Positions 26,086 to 35,040 are shown, numbered from the stretch's first letter. The stretch is DNA of 64,000 nucleotides from JACDAN01 sp963827705 (GCA_963827705.1 CAWHBN010000021.1:68359-132358), one strand, 5' to 3'. The notes: generated by a model not told the origin, from the letters alone. Made by a program: numbers and translations.

Positions 26086-26869
26086 ATGGCAACAGAAACC
26101 AGGGAAAGACAGGACACGCGGGTCGACGAGAAGGTCGATACCGCGAGACCTGTCGAGACACGCACCGAGCGCGAGACGAGCACGGATCCGTACGCCGGGA
26201 TTCATGCGGCGCGCGAGCGCTTCGGCGGCATTGACATTCCCGCGAGCGCTCGTCGGGATGCTGACAGCGCTCTCGACGGTGATCATCCTCGCCGGGCTGG
26301 TCGGCGCGGCCTTCGGCGTCGTCGGCTACCAGACCGGGCTGGAAGAGAACGCCGAGGACCTGTCGATGGGAAGCCTGATCGGCGGAGTGGCGATTCTCTT
26401 CGTCGCCTACCTCATCGGCGGCTGGGCTGCGGGCCGGATCGCACGCTATGACGGCGCCCGTAACGGCTTCGCAACCGGCGTCTGGACGCTGGTCTTCGCC
26501 GCGATCCTCGCGGGTCTCGGCGCCTGGGCCGGCGCGGAGTACGACGTCTTCGAGAACGTCGACCTGCCGCAGTGGTTCGACAGCGACGCCTTCACGACGG
26601 CCGCGATCGCCAGCGGGATCGGCGCAGTCGTGGCGATGTTCGTCGGCGGGATCATCGGCGGCTTCTGGGGCGAGCGGTACCACCGCCGCGCCGATGCCAC
26701 GATCGCCGACACGCGGCGCTCGACCGTCCGCACCGATCATCGGACGGACGACCGGGTCACGCACGACGACGGTGATGTGCCCGCTCCGGCGGCGTACGAC
26801 CGCACGCGCGACACGAACGACGACGGCAACGTGCCCGCGCCGGCGGCGCACGACCGCACGCGCGACTGA
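26086..26869 (+). CDS. multi-pass membrane protein with repeat tail (one frame break)
   Basis: Start ATG 26086 after AAAGGGG. The first 54 residues are charged (MATETRERQDTRVDEKVDTA ... ERFGGIDIPA); then the frame shifts at 26247-26248, where one base is extra. The second frame gives ALVGMLTALSTVIILAGL and three or four membrane helices with Gly-rich packing (VAYLIGGWAAGRIARYDGA, MFVGGIIGGFWGERYH). It ends in two 16-residue Asp/Pro/Ala repeats. The span is 784 nt, 3n+1. About 260 residues. Resembles uncharacterised small membrane proteins that follow dus genes; function unknown. Confidence 0.72.
26765..26866 (+). repeat. two 48-bp repeats coding DDG(D/N)VPAPAA(Y/H)DRTRD
   Basis: Units at 26765-26812 and 26819-26866 are separated by six bases (Thr-Asn) and differ at only a few positions. 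They encode the acidic/proline C-terminus of the membrane protein and end directly at its stop codon. Confidence 0.85.
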
Positions 26870-26875
26870 ATCGCA

Positions 26876-26901
26876 GTAGGGGCGGCTTCGGCCGCCCCTA
26901 C
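26876..26901. terminator. UUCG-loop hairpin between converging genes
   Basis: GTAGGGGCGGC-TTCG-GCCGCCCCTAC is a perfect 11-bp stem with the very stable UUCG loop. It lies 6 nt after the membrane-protein stop and includes the coaX TAG stop in its right arm, so it can serve both convergent genes. No long U tract follows. Confidence 0.8.
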
Positions 26902-27648
26902 CGATTCCGTTCCCAGAGAATCCTGAGCCCCTCGAGCGTGAGGAAGGGGTCGACCTTCTCGATCGTGCGCGCGTGCGGGACGATCAGATCTGCGAGTCCG
27001 CCGGTCGCGATCGCGGGCGCCTCCGCGCCGAGCTCGCCACGGATCCGCGTCACGATCTCGTCGACCTGGCCCGTGAACCCGTAGACGAGCCCCGACTGGA
27101 GCGCCGACGCTGTCGTCTTGCCGATCACCGTCTCCGGCGCCGAGAAGTCGATTCGGAAGAGGCGGGCCGCGCGCGCGAACAGGGCGTCCATCGAGACCTC
27201 GATCCCGGGAGCCAGGACGCCGCCGACGTACTCGCCCTCCGAGTGAGACGACGTCGAAGTTCGTCGAGGTGCCGAAGTCGACGACGATCGCCGGCGCGCC
27301 GTACCGCTCCAGCGCCCCGACGGCGTTGGCGATCCGGTCCGGCCCCACCTCGCGCGGGTCGTCGTAGCGGATGGGGATGCCGGTCTTCGCCCCCGGGCCG
27401 ACGACGAGGACGGGCGCATGGGCCCAGCGCTCACCGAAGTCCTCGTACGCCTGGACGAGCGGCGGCACCGTCGAGCTGAGGCAGATGCCGTCCACCGCGT
27501 CGAGGTCGAGCAGACCTGAGAGGAGGACGCCGAGCTCGTCGCCCGTGCGGTCGCGCTCGGTCGCGACACGCCAGTGCTCGCCGAGCTCACCGTCCTGGAA
27601 CAGACCGAAGACGGTCTGCGTGTTGCCGGCGTCTACTGCAAGGAGCAT
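26898..27648 (-). CDS. coaX: type III pantothenate kinase (one frame break)
   Basis: First step of coenzyme A synthesis. Frame 1 from ATG 27648: MLLAVDAGNTQTVFGLF (ATP-binding loop), GPDRIANAVGA (pantothenate and catalytic Asp region), VVDFGTSTNFDVVS. Frame 2 continues SEGEYVGGVLAPGIEVSMDA, then GLVYGFTGQVDEIV and ending ILWERNR. The frames join near 27243-27245, where one base is extra. The span is 751 nt (3n+1), giving 249 residues, normal for CoaX. As the neighbourhood is conserved and the enzyme essential, a sequence error is the likely cause. Located in the actinobacterial folK ... coaX ... lysS context. Confidence 0.93.
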
Positions 27649-27658
27649 CGGCTAGGCA

Positions 27659-27809
27659 CTGACGCCTCCGGCGTGGCGCTCGCGGTGCGATGCCGGAGGG
27701 GACAGTGTTTCTAACACGGCCCCGGAGAGCAGCGTGCCGCGAGCGCCACGAGGCGGACGGCGGAGCCGGGCTTCGCCCGGCTTGGCCGACTGCCGGCCGG
27801 TGGCGTCAG
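27659..27809. repeat. nested inverted-repeat element upstream of coaX
   Basis: About 150 nt folding as a long hairpin: CTGACGCC (27659-27666) pairs with GGCGTCAG (27802-27809); CGTGGCGCTCGCGG (27672-27685) pairs perfectly with 27737-27750; inside lie GTGTT-TCT-AACAC (27705-27717) and, to the right, GCCGGGC-TTC-GCCCGGC (27765-27781). No open frame of interest crosses it. It could be a mobile repetitive (REP/MITE-like) element or a structured leader of coaX on the minus strand. Confidence 0.7.
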
Positions 27810-27815
27810 CAAGAA

Positions 27816-28184
27816 CTATTCGTCGTCGCGGAGGGGCTCGCCGAGCTTCTCCGCCAGAGTCTCGGCGGTCAGCTTCGGCTCCTCGCCCTCGCCGCGCAGC
27901 TCCTCCACGGTGACGTCGCTCGAGGTGTAGACCTCGGCACGCGGGATCATCCGTGTCGGGCGGTTCTTGTCCCAGACCCAGACGTCTTCCATCCGCAGGT
28001 GGAAGAACGGGTAGCTCGGCTGCGGGACGTAGCGCAGGTCGAGCGTGTTGCAGAGGTAGGTCGCGTCCTGGGTGAGAACGCAGTACCGGAACAGGCCGAA
28101 AACAGCCGTGTACTCCTTCTTCAGCTGGAGCTCGAGCTCCGCCTCGAACTCGTCGAGCTCGTCGAGATGCGACATGCGGGTCAT
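27816..28184 (-). CDS. DUF2469-family protein
   Basis: 122 residues. Matches the actinobacterial DUF2469 pattern from memory: ELELQLKKEYTAVFGLFRYC, then a segment YPFFHLRMEDVWVWDKNRP and VYTSSDVTVEEL. Soluble, acidic ends, no known function; family members usually lie near rnhB or trmD. Its ATG overlaps the folK stop (ATGA), so it is coupled to folate synthesis here. Confidence 0.8.
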   Translation of the reverse strand: MTRMSHLDELDEFEAELELQLKKEYTAVFGLFRYCVLTQDATYLCNTLDLRYVPQPSYPFFHLRMEDVWVWDKNRPTRMIPRAEVYTSSDVTVEELRGEGEEPKLTAETLAEKLGEPLRDDE

Positions 28185-28639
28185 TGTAGTCTCGCAAGAA
28201 GGGCCTGCACCGGGCCCTGTCCCGGCACCTCGAGGCCGGGATCGAGCTCGGCAAGCGGCTCCAGGACGAACAAGCGCTCGCCCATGCGCGGATGCGGGAT
28301 CCGGAGCTCCGGCTCGTCGACGATGCGGCTGTCGTACAGGAGGATGTCGAGGTCGATCGTCCTCGGCCCGAGGCGGGGGCCGTGGCGCGTGCGGCCGAGG
28401 TCGCGCTCGAGATCGAGCAGGACGCTCAGGAGCTCGAGCGGCTCGAGCTCGGTCTGCAGCCGCGCGACGCCGTTCAGGAAGCGCGGCTGGTCCTCGTACC
28501 CGACCGGATCGGTCTCGCGCAGGCGCGAGACGCGCTGAACGTCGATCCCGTCGTGCGCGTCCAGGCGGGCGAGGGCCACGCGGATGGTCGCCTCGCGTTC
28601 ACCCAGATTCGCGCCCAGCCCTAAATAGACAAGCGGCAT
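28181..28639 (-). CDS. folK: 2-amino-4-hydroxy-6-hydroxymethyldihydropteridine pyrophosphokinase
   Basis: 152 residues. Transfers pyrophosphate from ATP to hydroxymethyl-dihydropterin, the step before FolP. MPLVYLGLGANLGERE is the canonical N-terminus; RFLNGVARLQTELEP and the signature RTIDLDILLYDSRIV are present, followed by PHPRMGERLFVLEPL. ATG 28639 is directly preceded by GAGGAG, unusually close for a ribosome site. Only 22 nt separate it from the divergent protease gene. Confidence 0.95.
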   Translation of the reverse strand: MPLVYLGLGANLGEREATIRVALARLDAHDGIDVQRVSRLRETDPVGYEDQPRFLNGVARLQTELEPLELLSVLLDLERDLGRTRHGPRLGPRTIDLDILLYDSRIVDEPELRIPHPRMGERLFVLEPLAELDPGLEVPGQGPVQALLARLQ

Positions 28640-28661
28640 CTCCTCGCTATCGTGTCCATTA

Positions 28662-30260
28662 GTGCGCCGTCTTGGGGTCCTCCTGGCGTTGCTCCTCGTA
28701 GCTGCGCCAAGCCCGGCGCAGGCGGCCCCGGCTGCCCGGGTGCCGGGCGACCGCGAGGTCGCGGCGCTCTCGGAGTTCGGCCACACGATGCTCGGCCTCC
28801 GCGCCGACGCCGGCGCCGAGCGGCTGCTGGCGGCGAACGGCGGCACGATCGTCGCCCCAGACCTGCACATCTGGCGCCTCCCGAGCGGCACCGCGCAGCG
28901 CCTGATCCCGCGGCTCCGGCGACAGGGAGCCCTGCGTTTCGCCGAGCCGGACCGGCCGATCGCCCGCAACTCACACCTTCCCGGCGCGGATCCGCTCGCG
29001 GCACCGCCCATCGGCTGGCACCTCTACCGGATCGGAGCTGACCGGGCGGAGCCGCCCGGGCCTGGAGTTCCGCTGACGATCATCGACTCCGGCCTCGACA
29101 TGAACCACATGGAGTTCCGCGCCCGCCCGAACACGACGGTCCTGAACGAGCAGCAAGTTGAGCTGGGCGATGAGTACCACGGCACGATCGTCGCCTCGAC
29201 CGCAGCAGCGCCGATCGACAACATCGGCGCTGTCGGCGTCTACCCGCAGGCCGTGCTCCAGGCGTACGACCTCTGGTTCCTCTCGGAGTCGCTGATCGTC
29301 CAGGGGATCAGCCGGGCCACCGCGGCGAGAGCCGGCGTCATCAACCTGAGCCTGGGCGGCGACGAGCCGTCACGGGCGATGTACGAGGCGATCGTCAACG
29401 CGTTCGGCCGCGGCTCCATCGTCGTCGCTGCCGCCGGAAACGATCGACTCCGCGAGGACCCGCAGATCTACCCGGCCGGTTTCCCGCACGTCCTGACCGT
29501 GGGCTCGACGGATGTCAGGGATCGGCCGTCGGCCTTCTCCAGCTCGAGCCCGGCTGTCGATCTTGCCGCGCCGGGCGAGCAGATCCCCTGGCAGCACCCA
29601 ACCGATCCGACAATCCACCAGACCGTCAACGGGACAAGCTTCTCCTCGCCGCAGGTTGCGGCGGCGACGGCGTGGGTGTGGACGGCGCGGCCGGGGATCG
29701 AGAAGACGCAGCTCTTCGACCTGATGCGGCGCTCCACACGCGACGTGGCGCCCCCCGGTTTCGACCGGCGAACAGGCTTCGGCATCCTCGACATCCCCAC
29801 CGCCCTCAAGCGGGCGCTGCCGCCGATCGACCCGATGGAGCCGAACGACGACGTCGATCACGTCAAGGCGCACGGGATCTTCCGCGCTGCTGCCCGACCG
29901 CTGACCGGTCCCGGCCGGCGTCGTGCCTCGCTGACCGCGCGTGTTCATGCGAGCGAGGACCCCGACGACGTCTATCGCTTCTGGGTTCCCGCGCGGCGCG
30001 AGGTGACCGCAGTCGTGCGGCCGACCGCCGACGTGTCGGTGGCTGCATGGGCGGCGGGTACGCGAAGCGTCTACGAGCGCGGCGGCGCCAGGGCCCGCGA
30101 CCTGCTCGCCGGAAGCGCGCTGCGCGGCGGACGGACGGAGACGATCCGGATCGAGAACACCCGAAGCCGCGGGTTCTACGCGTACCTCGACGTCTTCCCG
30201 GCCAAGGGCGAGCGCTCGAGCCGGTATGCGCTGCAGATCAGCTCTCGCGCACTGCGGTAG
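28662..30260 (+). CDS. secreted subtilisin-like serine protease (S8)
   Basis: 532 residues from GTG 28662. Signal peptide LGVLLALLLVAAPSPAQAAP, then a short prodomain. Catalytic triad visible: Asp142 (LTIIDSGLD), His173 (EYHGTIVAS) and Ser326 (NGTSFSSPQVAA), with oxyanion Asn260 (VAAAGND). The His motif lacks the usual HGTHV spacing (HGTIV), as in divergent members. After residue 395 a C-terminal beta-rich domain resembles the PPC-type domain (DPMEPNDDVD, VHASEDPDDVYRFWV). It sits on the opposite strand inside the folate block and overlaps folB by 23 bp at the 3' ends. Confidence 0.92.
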   Translation: MRRLGVLLALLLVAAPSPAQAAPAARVPGDREVAALSEFGHTMLGLRADAGAERLLAANGGTIVAPDLHIWRLPSGTAQRLIPRLRRQGALRFAEPDRPIARNSHLPGADPLAAPPIGWHLYRIGADRAEPPGPGVPLTIIDSGLDMNHMEFRARPNTTVLNEQQVELGDEYHGTIVASTAAAPIDNIGAVGVYPQAVLQAYDLWFLSESLIVQGISRATAARAGVINLSLGGDEPSRAMYEAIVNAFGRGSIVVAAAGNDRLREDPQIYPAGFPHVLTVGSTDVRDRPSAFSSSSPAVDLAAPGEQIPWQHPTDPTIHQTVNGTSFSSPQVAAATAWVWTARPGIEKTQLFDLMRRSTRDVAPPGFDRRTGFGILDIPTALKRALPPIDPMEPNDDVDHVKAHGIFRAAARPLTGPGRRRASLTARVHASEDPDDVYRFWVPARREVTAVVRPTADVSVAAWAAGTRSVYERGGARARDLLAGSALRGGRTETIRIENTRSRGFYAYLDVFPAKGERSSRYALQISSRALR

Positions 30261-30585
30261 CGGCGGAGTACTCGACGGTCAGGCCGGAAGGCGCGATCCC
30301 CGGCTTGCGCACACGGACCTCCACGCGGCTCGCCGCAAACCGGGCGGCGAGCTCGTCCGCCACCGCTGCGGCCAGCTTCTCGATCAGCCGGTATTCGCCC
30401 GCCTCCGACACCTCGCGTACGCAGGCAGCGACGGCGCGATAGTCCACGGTCGCTTCCAGCCGGTCCTCCGGAGGCTCGTCGACAGTCAACGTGATGTCGT
30501 AGAAGAACGTCCGCCCCGTCTCCCGCTCGTCATCGTCGACGCCGTGACGGCCGAAGACCTCCAACCCGACGAGCTCGACGATCAC
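30238..30585 (-). CDS. folB: dihydroneopterin aldolase
   Basis: 115 residues, normal length. Converts dihydroneopterin to hydroxymethyl-dihydropterin and glycolaldehyde. GLEVFGRHGVDDDERETGR, TVDYRAVAACVREV, the catalytic-region YRLIEKLAAAVAD (with the Glu-Lys pair) and VRVRKPG are all recognisable. The start overlaps the folP stop by 4 bp. Confidence 0.94.
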   Translation of the reverse strand: MIVELVGLEVFGRHGVDDDERETGRTFFYDITLTVDEPPEDRLEATVDYRAVAACVREVSEAGEYRLIEKLAAAVADELAARFAASRVEVRVRKPGIAPSGLTVEYSAATAVRES

Positions 30586-31397
30586 CCGACCACCGCCCTG
30601 GCCGCGGTCAGCGCCTCCACGTGCTCCTTCACGTCGTGCACGCGGAGGATCGTCGCACCGCGCTCGTAGGCAGTCACGGCCGCCGCGATGCTGGCCGAGA
30701 GCGGACCGGTGGTCGCGTCCGGATCGCCGAGGATCCTGCCGAGCGAGCTCTTCCGTGAGAAGCCGACGACCACCGGCCGGCCGAGGTCGGCGATCTCGTC
30801 GAGGCGGCGGATCAGCTCGAAGTTCTGCTCCACCGTCTTGCCGAACCCGATCCCGGGGTCGACGCAGATCCGGTCCTCACTGATCCCGGAGTCGACCGCG
30901 AGCTGCACACGTTCCTCGAGGAAGCGCCTGACGTCCGACACGACGTCGTCGTAGGTCGGGCTCGCCTGCATGGTGCGCGGCTCGCCCTGCATGTGCATCA
31001 GGCAGACATACGCGTCCGCCTCGGCTGCGACCTCGGCCAGCTCTGGATCCGCGCGCAGTGCCGTCACGTCGTTGACCATCTCTGCACCGAGCTCGAGCGC
31101 CCGGCGCGCCACGTCGGCCTTCGCGGTGTCGATCGAGACGGGCAGGCCGGTGAGGCTCTCCAGCACGGGCACGACGCGGCGGAGCTCCTCGTCCAGGGAC
31201 ACGCCCTCGGACCCGGGTCGGGTCGACTCCCCGCCGACGTCGACGATCGCTGCTCCCTCTTCGACCATCCGCCGCGCCGAGTCGACCGCGTCCTCGGGGC
31301 GGAAGTTGACGCCGCCGTCCGAGAACGAGTCGGGCGTCACGTTGACGATCCCCATCACCGACGGGCGGACAAAGCGCTGCTCCAGCGCCATTCGCAC
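30582..31397 (-). CDS. folP: dihydropteroate synthase
   Basis: 271 residues. Condenses the FolK product with p-aminobenzoate; target of sulfonamides. The TIM-barrel signature PSVMGIVNVTPDSFSDGG and the second signature VDVGGESTRPGS are clear; also VSIDTAKADVARRAL, VNDVTAL, VCLMHMQGEP, DPGIGFGKTVEQN, VGFSRKSSLG and RVHDVKEHVEAL. ATG 31397 or ATG 31391 may start. folE, which often lies next to these genes in actinobacteria, is not in this window. Confidence 0.96.
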   Translation of the reverse strand: MRMALEQRFVRPSVMGIVNVTPDSFSDGGVNFRPEDAVDSARRMVEEGAAIVDVGGESTRPGSEGVSLDEELRRVVPVLESLTGLPVSIDTAKADVARRALELGAEMVNDVTALRADPELAEVAAEADAYVCLMHMQGEPRTMQASPTYDDVVSDVRRFLEERVQLAVDSGISEDRICVDPGIGFGKTVEQNFELIRRLDEIADLGRPVVVGFSRKSSLGRILGDPDATTGPLSASIAAAVTAYERGATILRVHDVKEHVEALTAARAVVG

Positions 31398-31407
31398 GCC
31401 TGAGAGC

Positions 31408-31848
31408 CTAGGGCTCGGGCGAATCGGCCACGGGTAGGAGCAGGTCGATCTCGTCGCGTCGACGGTAGGACTCGATGCTCGGCCGTGTCTCGTCCGGATC
31501 CGCCGCCTTCACGAGAGCCGCGAACGTGGGGGCGATCTGCTCGTACACCTCCGGAGGCTCGCCGCGAAGCCGCGCTCGCAGATACCGGCCACCGGGCAGG
31601 GAGCCCGGCTCCAGCCCCAGCCTGGCCGGCTCGTCGCCTTCTCTCACCTGGACGCACACGCGGTACTCGCGTGCGGACTCGTAAAACGCCCCGAAGAACC
31701 TGCGGCCGCGGAGCTCGACCAGCGCCTCCAGGCGGTCCCACCCGCGACGGATCTCGTCGACCTCGTCCGGGGTGCGCAGGAACATCACGGGAGTCTCCGT
31801 GCGTTCGACCAGCGTTGCCGGCACGCCGCCGGGAATCGGCTCACCCAT
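31408..31848 (-). CDS. GyrI-like small-molecule binding domain protein
   Basis: 146 residues from ATG 31848 (an open frame reaches 31935 but lacks conservation). A single AraC-effector/GyrI-like domain: RRGWDRLEALVELRGRRFFG, REYRVCVQV, LPGGRYLRARLRGEPPEVYE, and a C-terminal RPSIESYRRRDEIDLLLPV. Such stand-alone domains bind hydrophobic ligands. It precedes folP by 10 nt and may be co-transcribed with it; no further role can be inferred. Confidence 0.68.
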   Translation of the reverse strand: MGEPIPGGVPATLVERTETPVMFLRTPDEVDEIRRGWDRLEALVELRGRRFFGAFYESAREYRVCVQVREGDEPARLGLEPGSLPGGRYLRARLRGEPPEVYEQIAPTFAALVKAADPDETRPSIESYRRRDEIDLLLPVADSPEP

Positions 31849-31907
31849 CTCGCTGGAGACCGTAGCGAGGTGAGCCTCCCAACGCGAACCCCTGCTTTGG
31901 CGCGTTC

Positions 31908-32798
31908 CTAGATCGAGCCGGAGAAGGTGTCGCACACGGCAGGCCTGCCCTGTTCGTAGCCCCGCGAGAACCAGCGCCGCCGCTGCTCCGACGAGCCGTG
32001 CGTCCAGCCTTCGGGATTGACCTGGCCCTGCGTCTGCTCCTGGATCCGGTCATCGCCGATCGCGGAAGCCGCGTCGAGCCCCTCGTTGATGTCCTGCTGG
32101 GTCAGTTCCTCGAGGAGCCCCTGTTGCACCGCGTTGGCGGCCCAGACGCCTGCGTAGCAGTCCGCCTGGAGCTCCGAGCGGACGGCCCGGCTCTCGGGCC
32201 CCTGGCGGTCGTTCCCGATCTGATCGAGCACGCCGAGCTGGTTCTGGACGTGATGACCGTACTCGTGAGCAATCACGTACGCCTGAGCGAACGGCCCGCC
32301 ACCGGCGCCGAAGCGGGATTGCAGCTCGTCGAAGAAGCCGAGGTCGATGTAGACCTTCTGGTCGCGCGGGCAGTAGAACGGCCCGACCTGGGAGCTCGCG
32401 AAGCCGCACTGCGTCTGTACCTGCTCGGTGAAGAAGACGGTGTTCGCGTACGGATACCGGCGGTTGCTCCGCTCGAAGGTGCCGTTCCAGAAGCCCTGAA
32501 CGCTGTTGACGACGCCGACGATCCGGCAGTCCTGCCGCTCGTTTGCATCCTGGCCCGATTGGCACTCCTGCGAGACCTCGCTCGGCGTGTCGCCCTGCCC
32601 GACTTGCTGCTCGTCCAGGGGCGCGAGTTGGCCATCGAGGCCGCCGCCTCCGCCGAGGACGGTCAGCAACAGATAGACGACGACGGCGACGATGCCGATG
32701 CCACCGCCACCCACGGCTAGCCCGCCCGGAGCCATGCGGCGCCCGCGAACGTCGGTGACCTGACCGGGATCGAGCTTCGCTCCACGCCGAAAGCGCAT
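31908..32798 (-). CDS. neutral zinc metallopeptidase, YpfJ family
   Basis: 296 residues, membrane-anchored by one helix at about 31-48. The PF04228-type domain shows NSVQGFWNGTF, CPRDQKVYIDLGFFDEL, the zinc motif HEYGHHVQNQ, and SELQADCYAGVWA (third ligand), ending RRRWFSRGYEQG. A Gly-rich linker follows the helix. Predicted to act outside the membrane; substrates of the family are unknown. Confidence 0.92.
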   Translation of the reverse strand: MRFRRGAKLDPGQVTDVRGRRMAPGGLAVGGGGIGIVAVVVYLLLTVLGGGGGLDGQLAPLDEQQVGQGDTPSEVSQECQSGQDANERQDCRIVGVVNSVQGFWNGTFERSNRRYPYANTVFFTEQVQTQCGFASSQVGPFYCPRDQKVYIDLGFFDELQSRFGAGGGPFAQAYVIAHEYGHHVQNQLGVLDQIGNDRQGPESRAVRSELQADCYAGVWAANAVQQGLLEELTQQDINEGLDAASAIGDDRIQEQTQGQVNPEGWTHGSSEQRRRWFSRGYEQGRPAVCDTFSGSI

Positions 32799-32838
32799 GA
32801 CGCTCTCTTACCCGCGCCCGGCGCACCGGGAAACGGCG

Positions 32839-32870
32839 GAGCGGCCGGCCACGTCGCTGACCGGCCGCTC
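32839..32870 (-). terminator. 10-bp hairpin after the repeat-propeller gene
   Basis: GAGCGGCCGG (32839-32848) pairs perfectly with CCGGCCGCTC (32861-32870) around a 12-nt loop, 11 nt after the stop of the gene ending at 32881. No strong U tract follows, but position and stability suggest transcription termination. Confidence 0.55.
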
Positions 32871-32880
32871 CTGGCTCCCG

Positions 32881-35040
32881 CTAGCGCTTCTTCTTCGGCG
32901 GGCGGACGTCGACGACGAGCGGCTTCGTGCCCGCTCCCACGTGGTCGGCCGTGCCAAGTACATGCCCGACGAACACGGACTTCTTGGAAACGCGCCAACG
33001 GGTGACGAACGTGCCGTTCGAGGCGACGATCGCAACCTGCGAGCGCCACACCCCCGAGATGCGCATCGAAACGACCGCCTGCTCGCCGGCAACGGCGGAG
33101 GAGAGCCGGCCGCTGACGGTGATCGTGGCGGGCTTCGAAATCCGCCTTCCCCGGGTCGTGATCGTGAGCGTGCGTGCCGTACCGACGTCGCCGCCGCTCG
33201 TCGTCGCATAGAGGAAGTTGGTGCCCGCGAGTGCGTACGCGGTCCCGCCGGCCATGTCGACGTCCCTGACGAACGCCGGGCTGACGAGCTGCGGCCGCCA
33301 GCTGGCTCCGCCGTCGGAAGTACGGAGCACGAAGCCGCGTGCCTCGAGCCCGACCCTCGGTACGACGACGTAGCCGTTCCGCGAATCCGCGAAGTCGACC
33401 TGGGTCATCGGCCTTCCGCTCGAGACGAGCTCCGTCCACGTTCGCCCCGCGTTCGTCGTCTTCCAGAGCCGGAAGCTCACGTCGACCAGGTAGCCGGTCT
33501 GCGTCGACACGAACGAGATGTCGTGAATGCGGCTTTTCGTCGGCCGGCGGAGTGGCCGCCAGGTGAGGCCGCCGTTCGGGGAGAAGAGCAGCCGCAGCCG
33601 TCCGGCCGCGACGATCCCGGACCCGGCCGTGTCGGCCATCAAGAGGCCCGCACCACGCAGGTCGCGGTCGGACACGGCCGAGAACGTCTCGCCGCCGTCA
33701 ATCGACCTGCGGATGCCGCGCGCGCCGATGACGACCACGTGGTTTGCGTCCGTCGCGACGAGGTCCCGTGCTCCCACCGGCGTGCCGGTGTTCAGGAGCC
33801 GGTAGCTCGCGCCGCCGTTGTCGGACCGCTGGACGGTCCCGTCGTCCGCCAGGACATAGAGGCGCGAGGCGGTCGGCGCAGCCACCGCCCTGATCCCCAG
33901 CGAGGTCGGTGGGCTGACGTTGGCCCAGGTCTGCCCGGCGTCGGTCGTTCGTGCGAGGGCGCCTGCGCGGCCGCCTGCGTAGGCGATTCGGTCGGTCGCC
34001 GCTTCGAGGACCGTGAAGTCGTCGGTCAGGCGGCCGCCGACCACGCGCCAGGTGTCTCCTCCGTCATCCGAGATCACGGCGCTGCCGAAGTTCCCTACGG
34101 CGAGGCCACGCGTGGCAGACGCCAGCTCCACCGCGAACGCCGACTCAGCGGGCGGCGTGGCAGCGGTGAACGTGTCACCGCCGTCCGTGGTCTTCACGAT
34201 CCGGTTTCCCTGCCGCATCGCGAGCAAGCAGTTGTCGGCGTCGGAGCAGCGGATCGAGCCGAAGTCTCCGCCCGGCACACCGGCCACCGCCTTCTGCTCC
34301 CACGTCGCGCCGCCGTCGGTGCTCTTGAGCAGCTGGAGGGCCTGGCCGACCGCATAGAGCGTTGTGGCGTCCGCCTGCTCGAGGCCGAAGAGCGGCAGGC
34401 TGAACCCCGCCACCTGGGTCCAGGTGACTGCGCCGTCCGTCGTGCGCTGGATCGAGCCGCCGGAGCTCGCGAAGCAGGTCGTGTCGCTCGTGCAGAGCAG
34501 GTCCGTGGCGGGTGGAATGACCGGCACGGCCGTGCGGCGCGTGAACGTCTGACCGCCGTCGGCGGTCGACAGCACGGCGTTGTTTCCGAGCACGAGGTAC
34601 CCCACGTTCGACGATGGGAACGAGAAGGCTCCGACCGGTGACGGACAAGTCAGATCGCTCGCCGAGAACGGAAGCCGCTGGAACGTCGCGCCGCCGTCGT
34701 CGGACCGGCGAAGCGAGCAGCCGCCGCCCACCACGATCCGGTCCGGCGAGCCGGCCATGCGTACCCGGCGGAGGTCGAGGGTGAGCCCGGTCACGACGCC
34801 CGACCAGCTCGATCCGGCGTTCGTGCTCTTGAGCAGCGTCCCGAAGGCGCCGGCTGCGTAGCACGTCGTCCCGCCGCAGACGAGGTCGGTCAGGTTGTTC
34901 GGTCCGAGCGTCGGATTGCCCGAGTACCAGCCGGAGTGCGGTGTGTTCACTCCGGCCGAGGCACCGGCGATGAGCGTCAGCGCCGCCGCCACAGCTGCGG
35001 CGGTCCAGGCGCGGCCACGCGAATGGAAGAGCGTGTGCAT
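32881..35040 (-). CDS. secreted BNR/YCF48-like beta-propeller protein
   Basis: 719 residues. Signal peptide (AWTAAAVAAALTLIAGASAG) followed by about 13 repeats of the S-(T/N)-D-G-G-x-(T/S)-W type (STNAGSSWSG, SDDGGATFQRL, STDGGATWEQ, TTDGGDTFTA, SDDGGDTWRV, SIDGGETFSA, TTNAGRTWTE, TSDGGASWRP), building one or two propellers. The last 100 residues form a beta-sandwich-like domain and end in a basic KKKR tail. Paired Cys near the N-terminus (LVCGGTTCYAAG, LLCTSDTTCFAS) suggest disulfides. Probably surface-located; ligand unknown. AAAGGGG lies upstream of ATG 35040. Confidence 0.85.
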   Translation of the reverse strand: MHTLFHSRGRAWTAAAVAAALTLIAGASAGVNTPHSGWYSGNPTLGPNNLTDLVCGGTTCYAAGAFGTLLKSTNAGSSWSGVVTGLTLDLRRVRMAGSPDRIVVGGGCSLRRSDDGGATFQRLPFSASDLTCPSPVGAFSFPSSNVGYLVLGNNAVLSTADGGQTFTRRTAVPVIPPATDLLCTSDTTCFASSGGSIQRTTDGAVTWTQVAGFSLPLFGLEQADATTLYAVGQALQLLKSTDGGATWEQKAVAGVPGGDFGSIRCSDADNCLLAMRQGNRIVKTTDGGDTFTAATPPAESAFAVELASATRGLAVGNFGSAVISDDGGDTWRVVGGRLTDDFTVLEAATDRIAYAGGRAGALARTTDAGQTWANVSPPTSLGIRAVAAPTASRLYVLADDGTVQRSDNGGASYRLLNTGTPVGARDLVATDANHVVVIGARGIRRSIDGGETFSAVSDRDLRGAGLLMADTAGSGIVAAGRLRLLFSPNGGLTWRPLRRPTKSRIHDISFVSTQTGYLVDVSFRLWKTTNAGRTWTELVSSGRPMTQVDFADSRNGYVVVPRVGLEARGFVLRTSDGGASWRPQLVSPAFVRDVDMAGGTAYALAGTNFLYATTSGGDVGTARTLTITTRGRRISKPATITVSGRLSSAVAGEQAVVSMRISGVWRSQVAIVASNGTFVTRWRVSKKSVFVGHVLGTADHVGAGTKPLVVDVRPPKKKR

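Noticed and set aside
26876..26901. Riboswitch or regulatory RNA for coaX
   Set aside because: The hairpin is at the 3' ends of two convergent genes, so a terminator is sufficient explanation.
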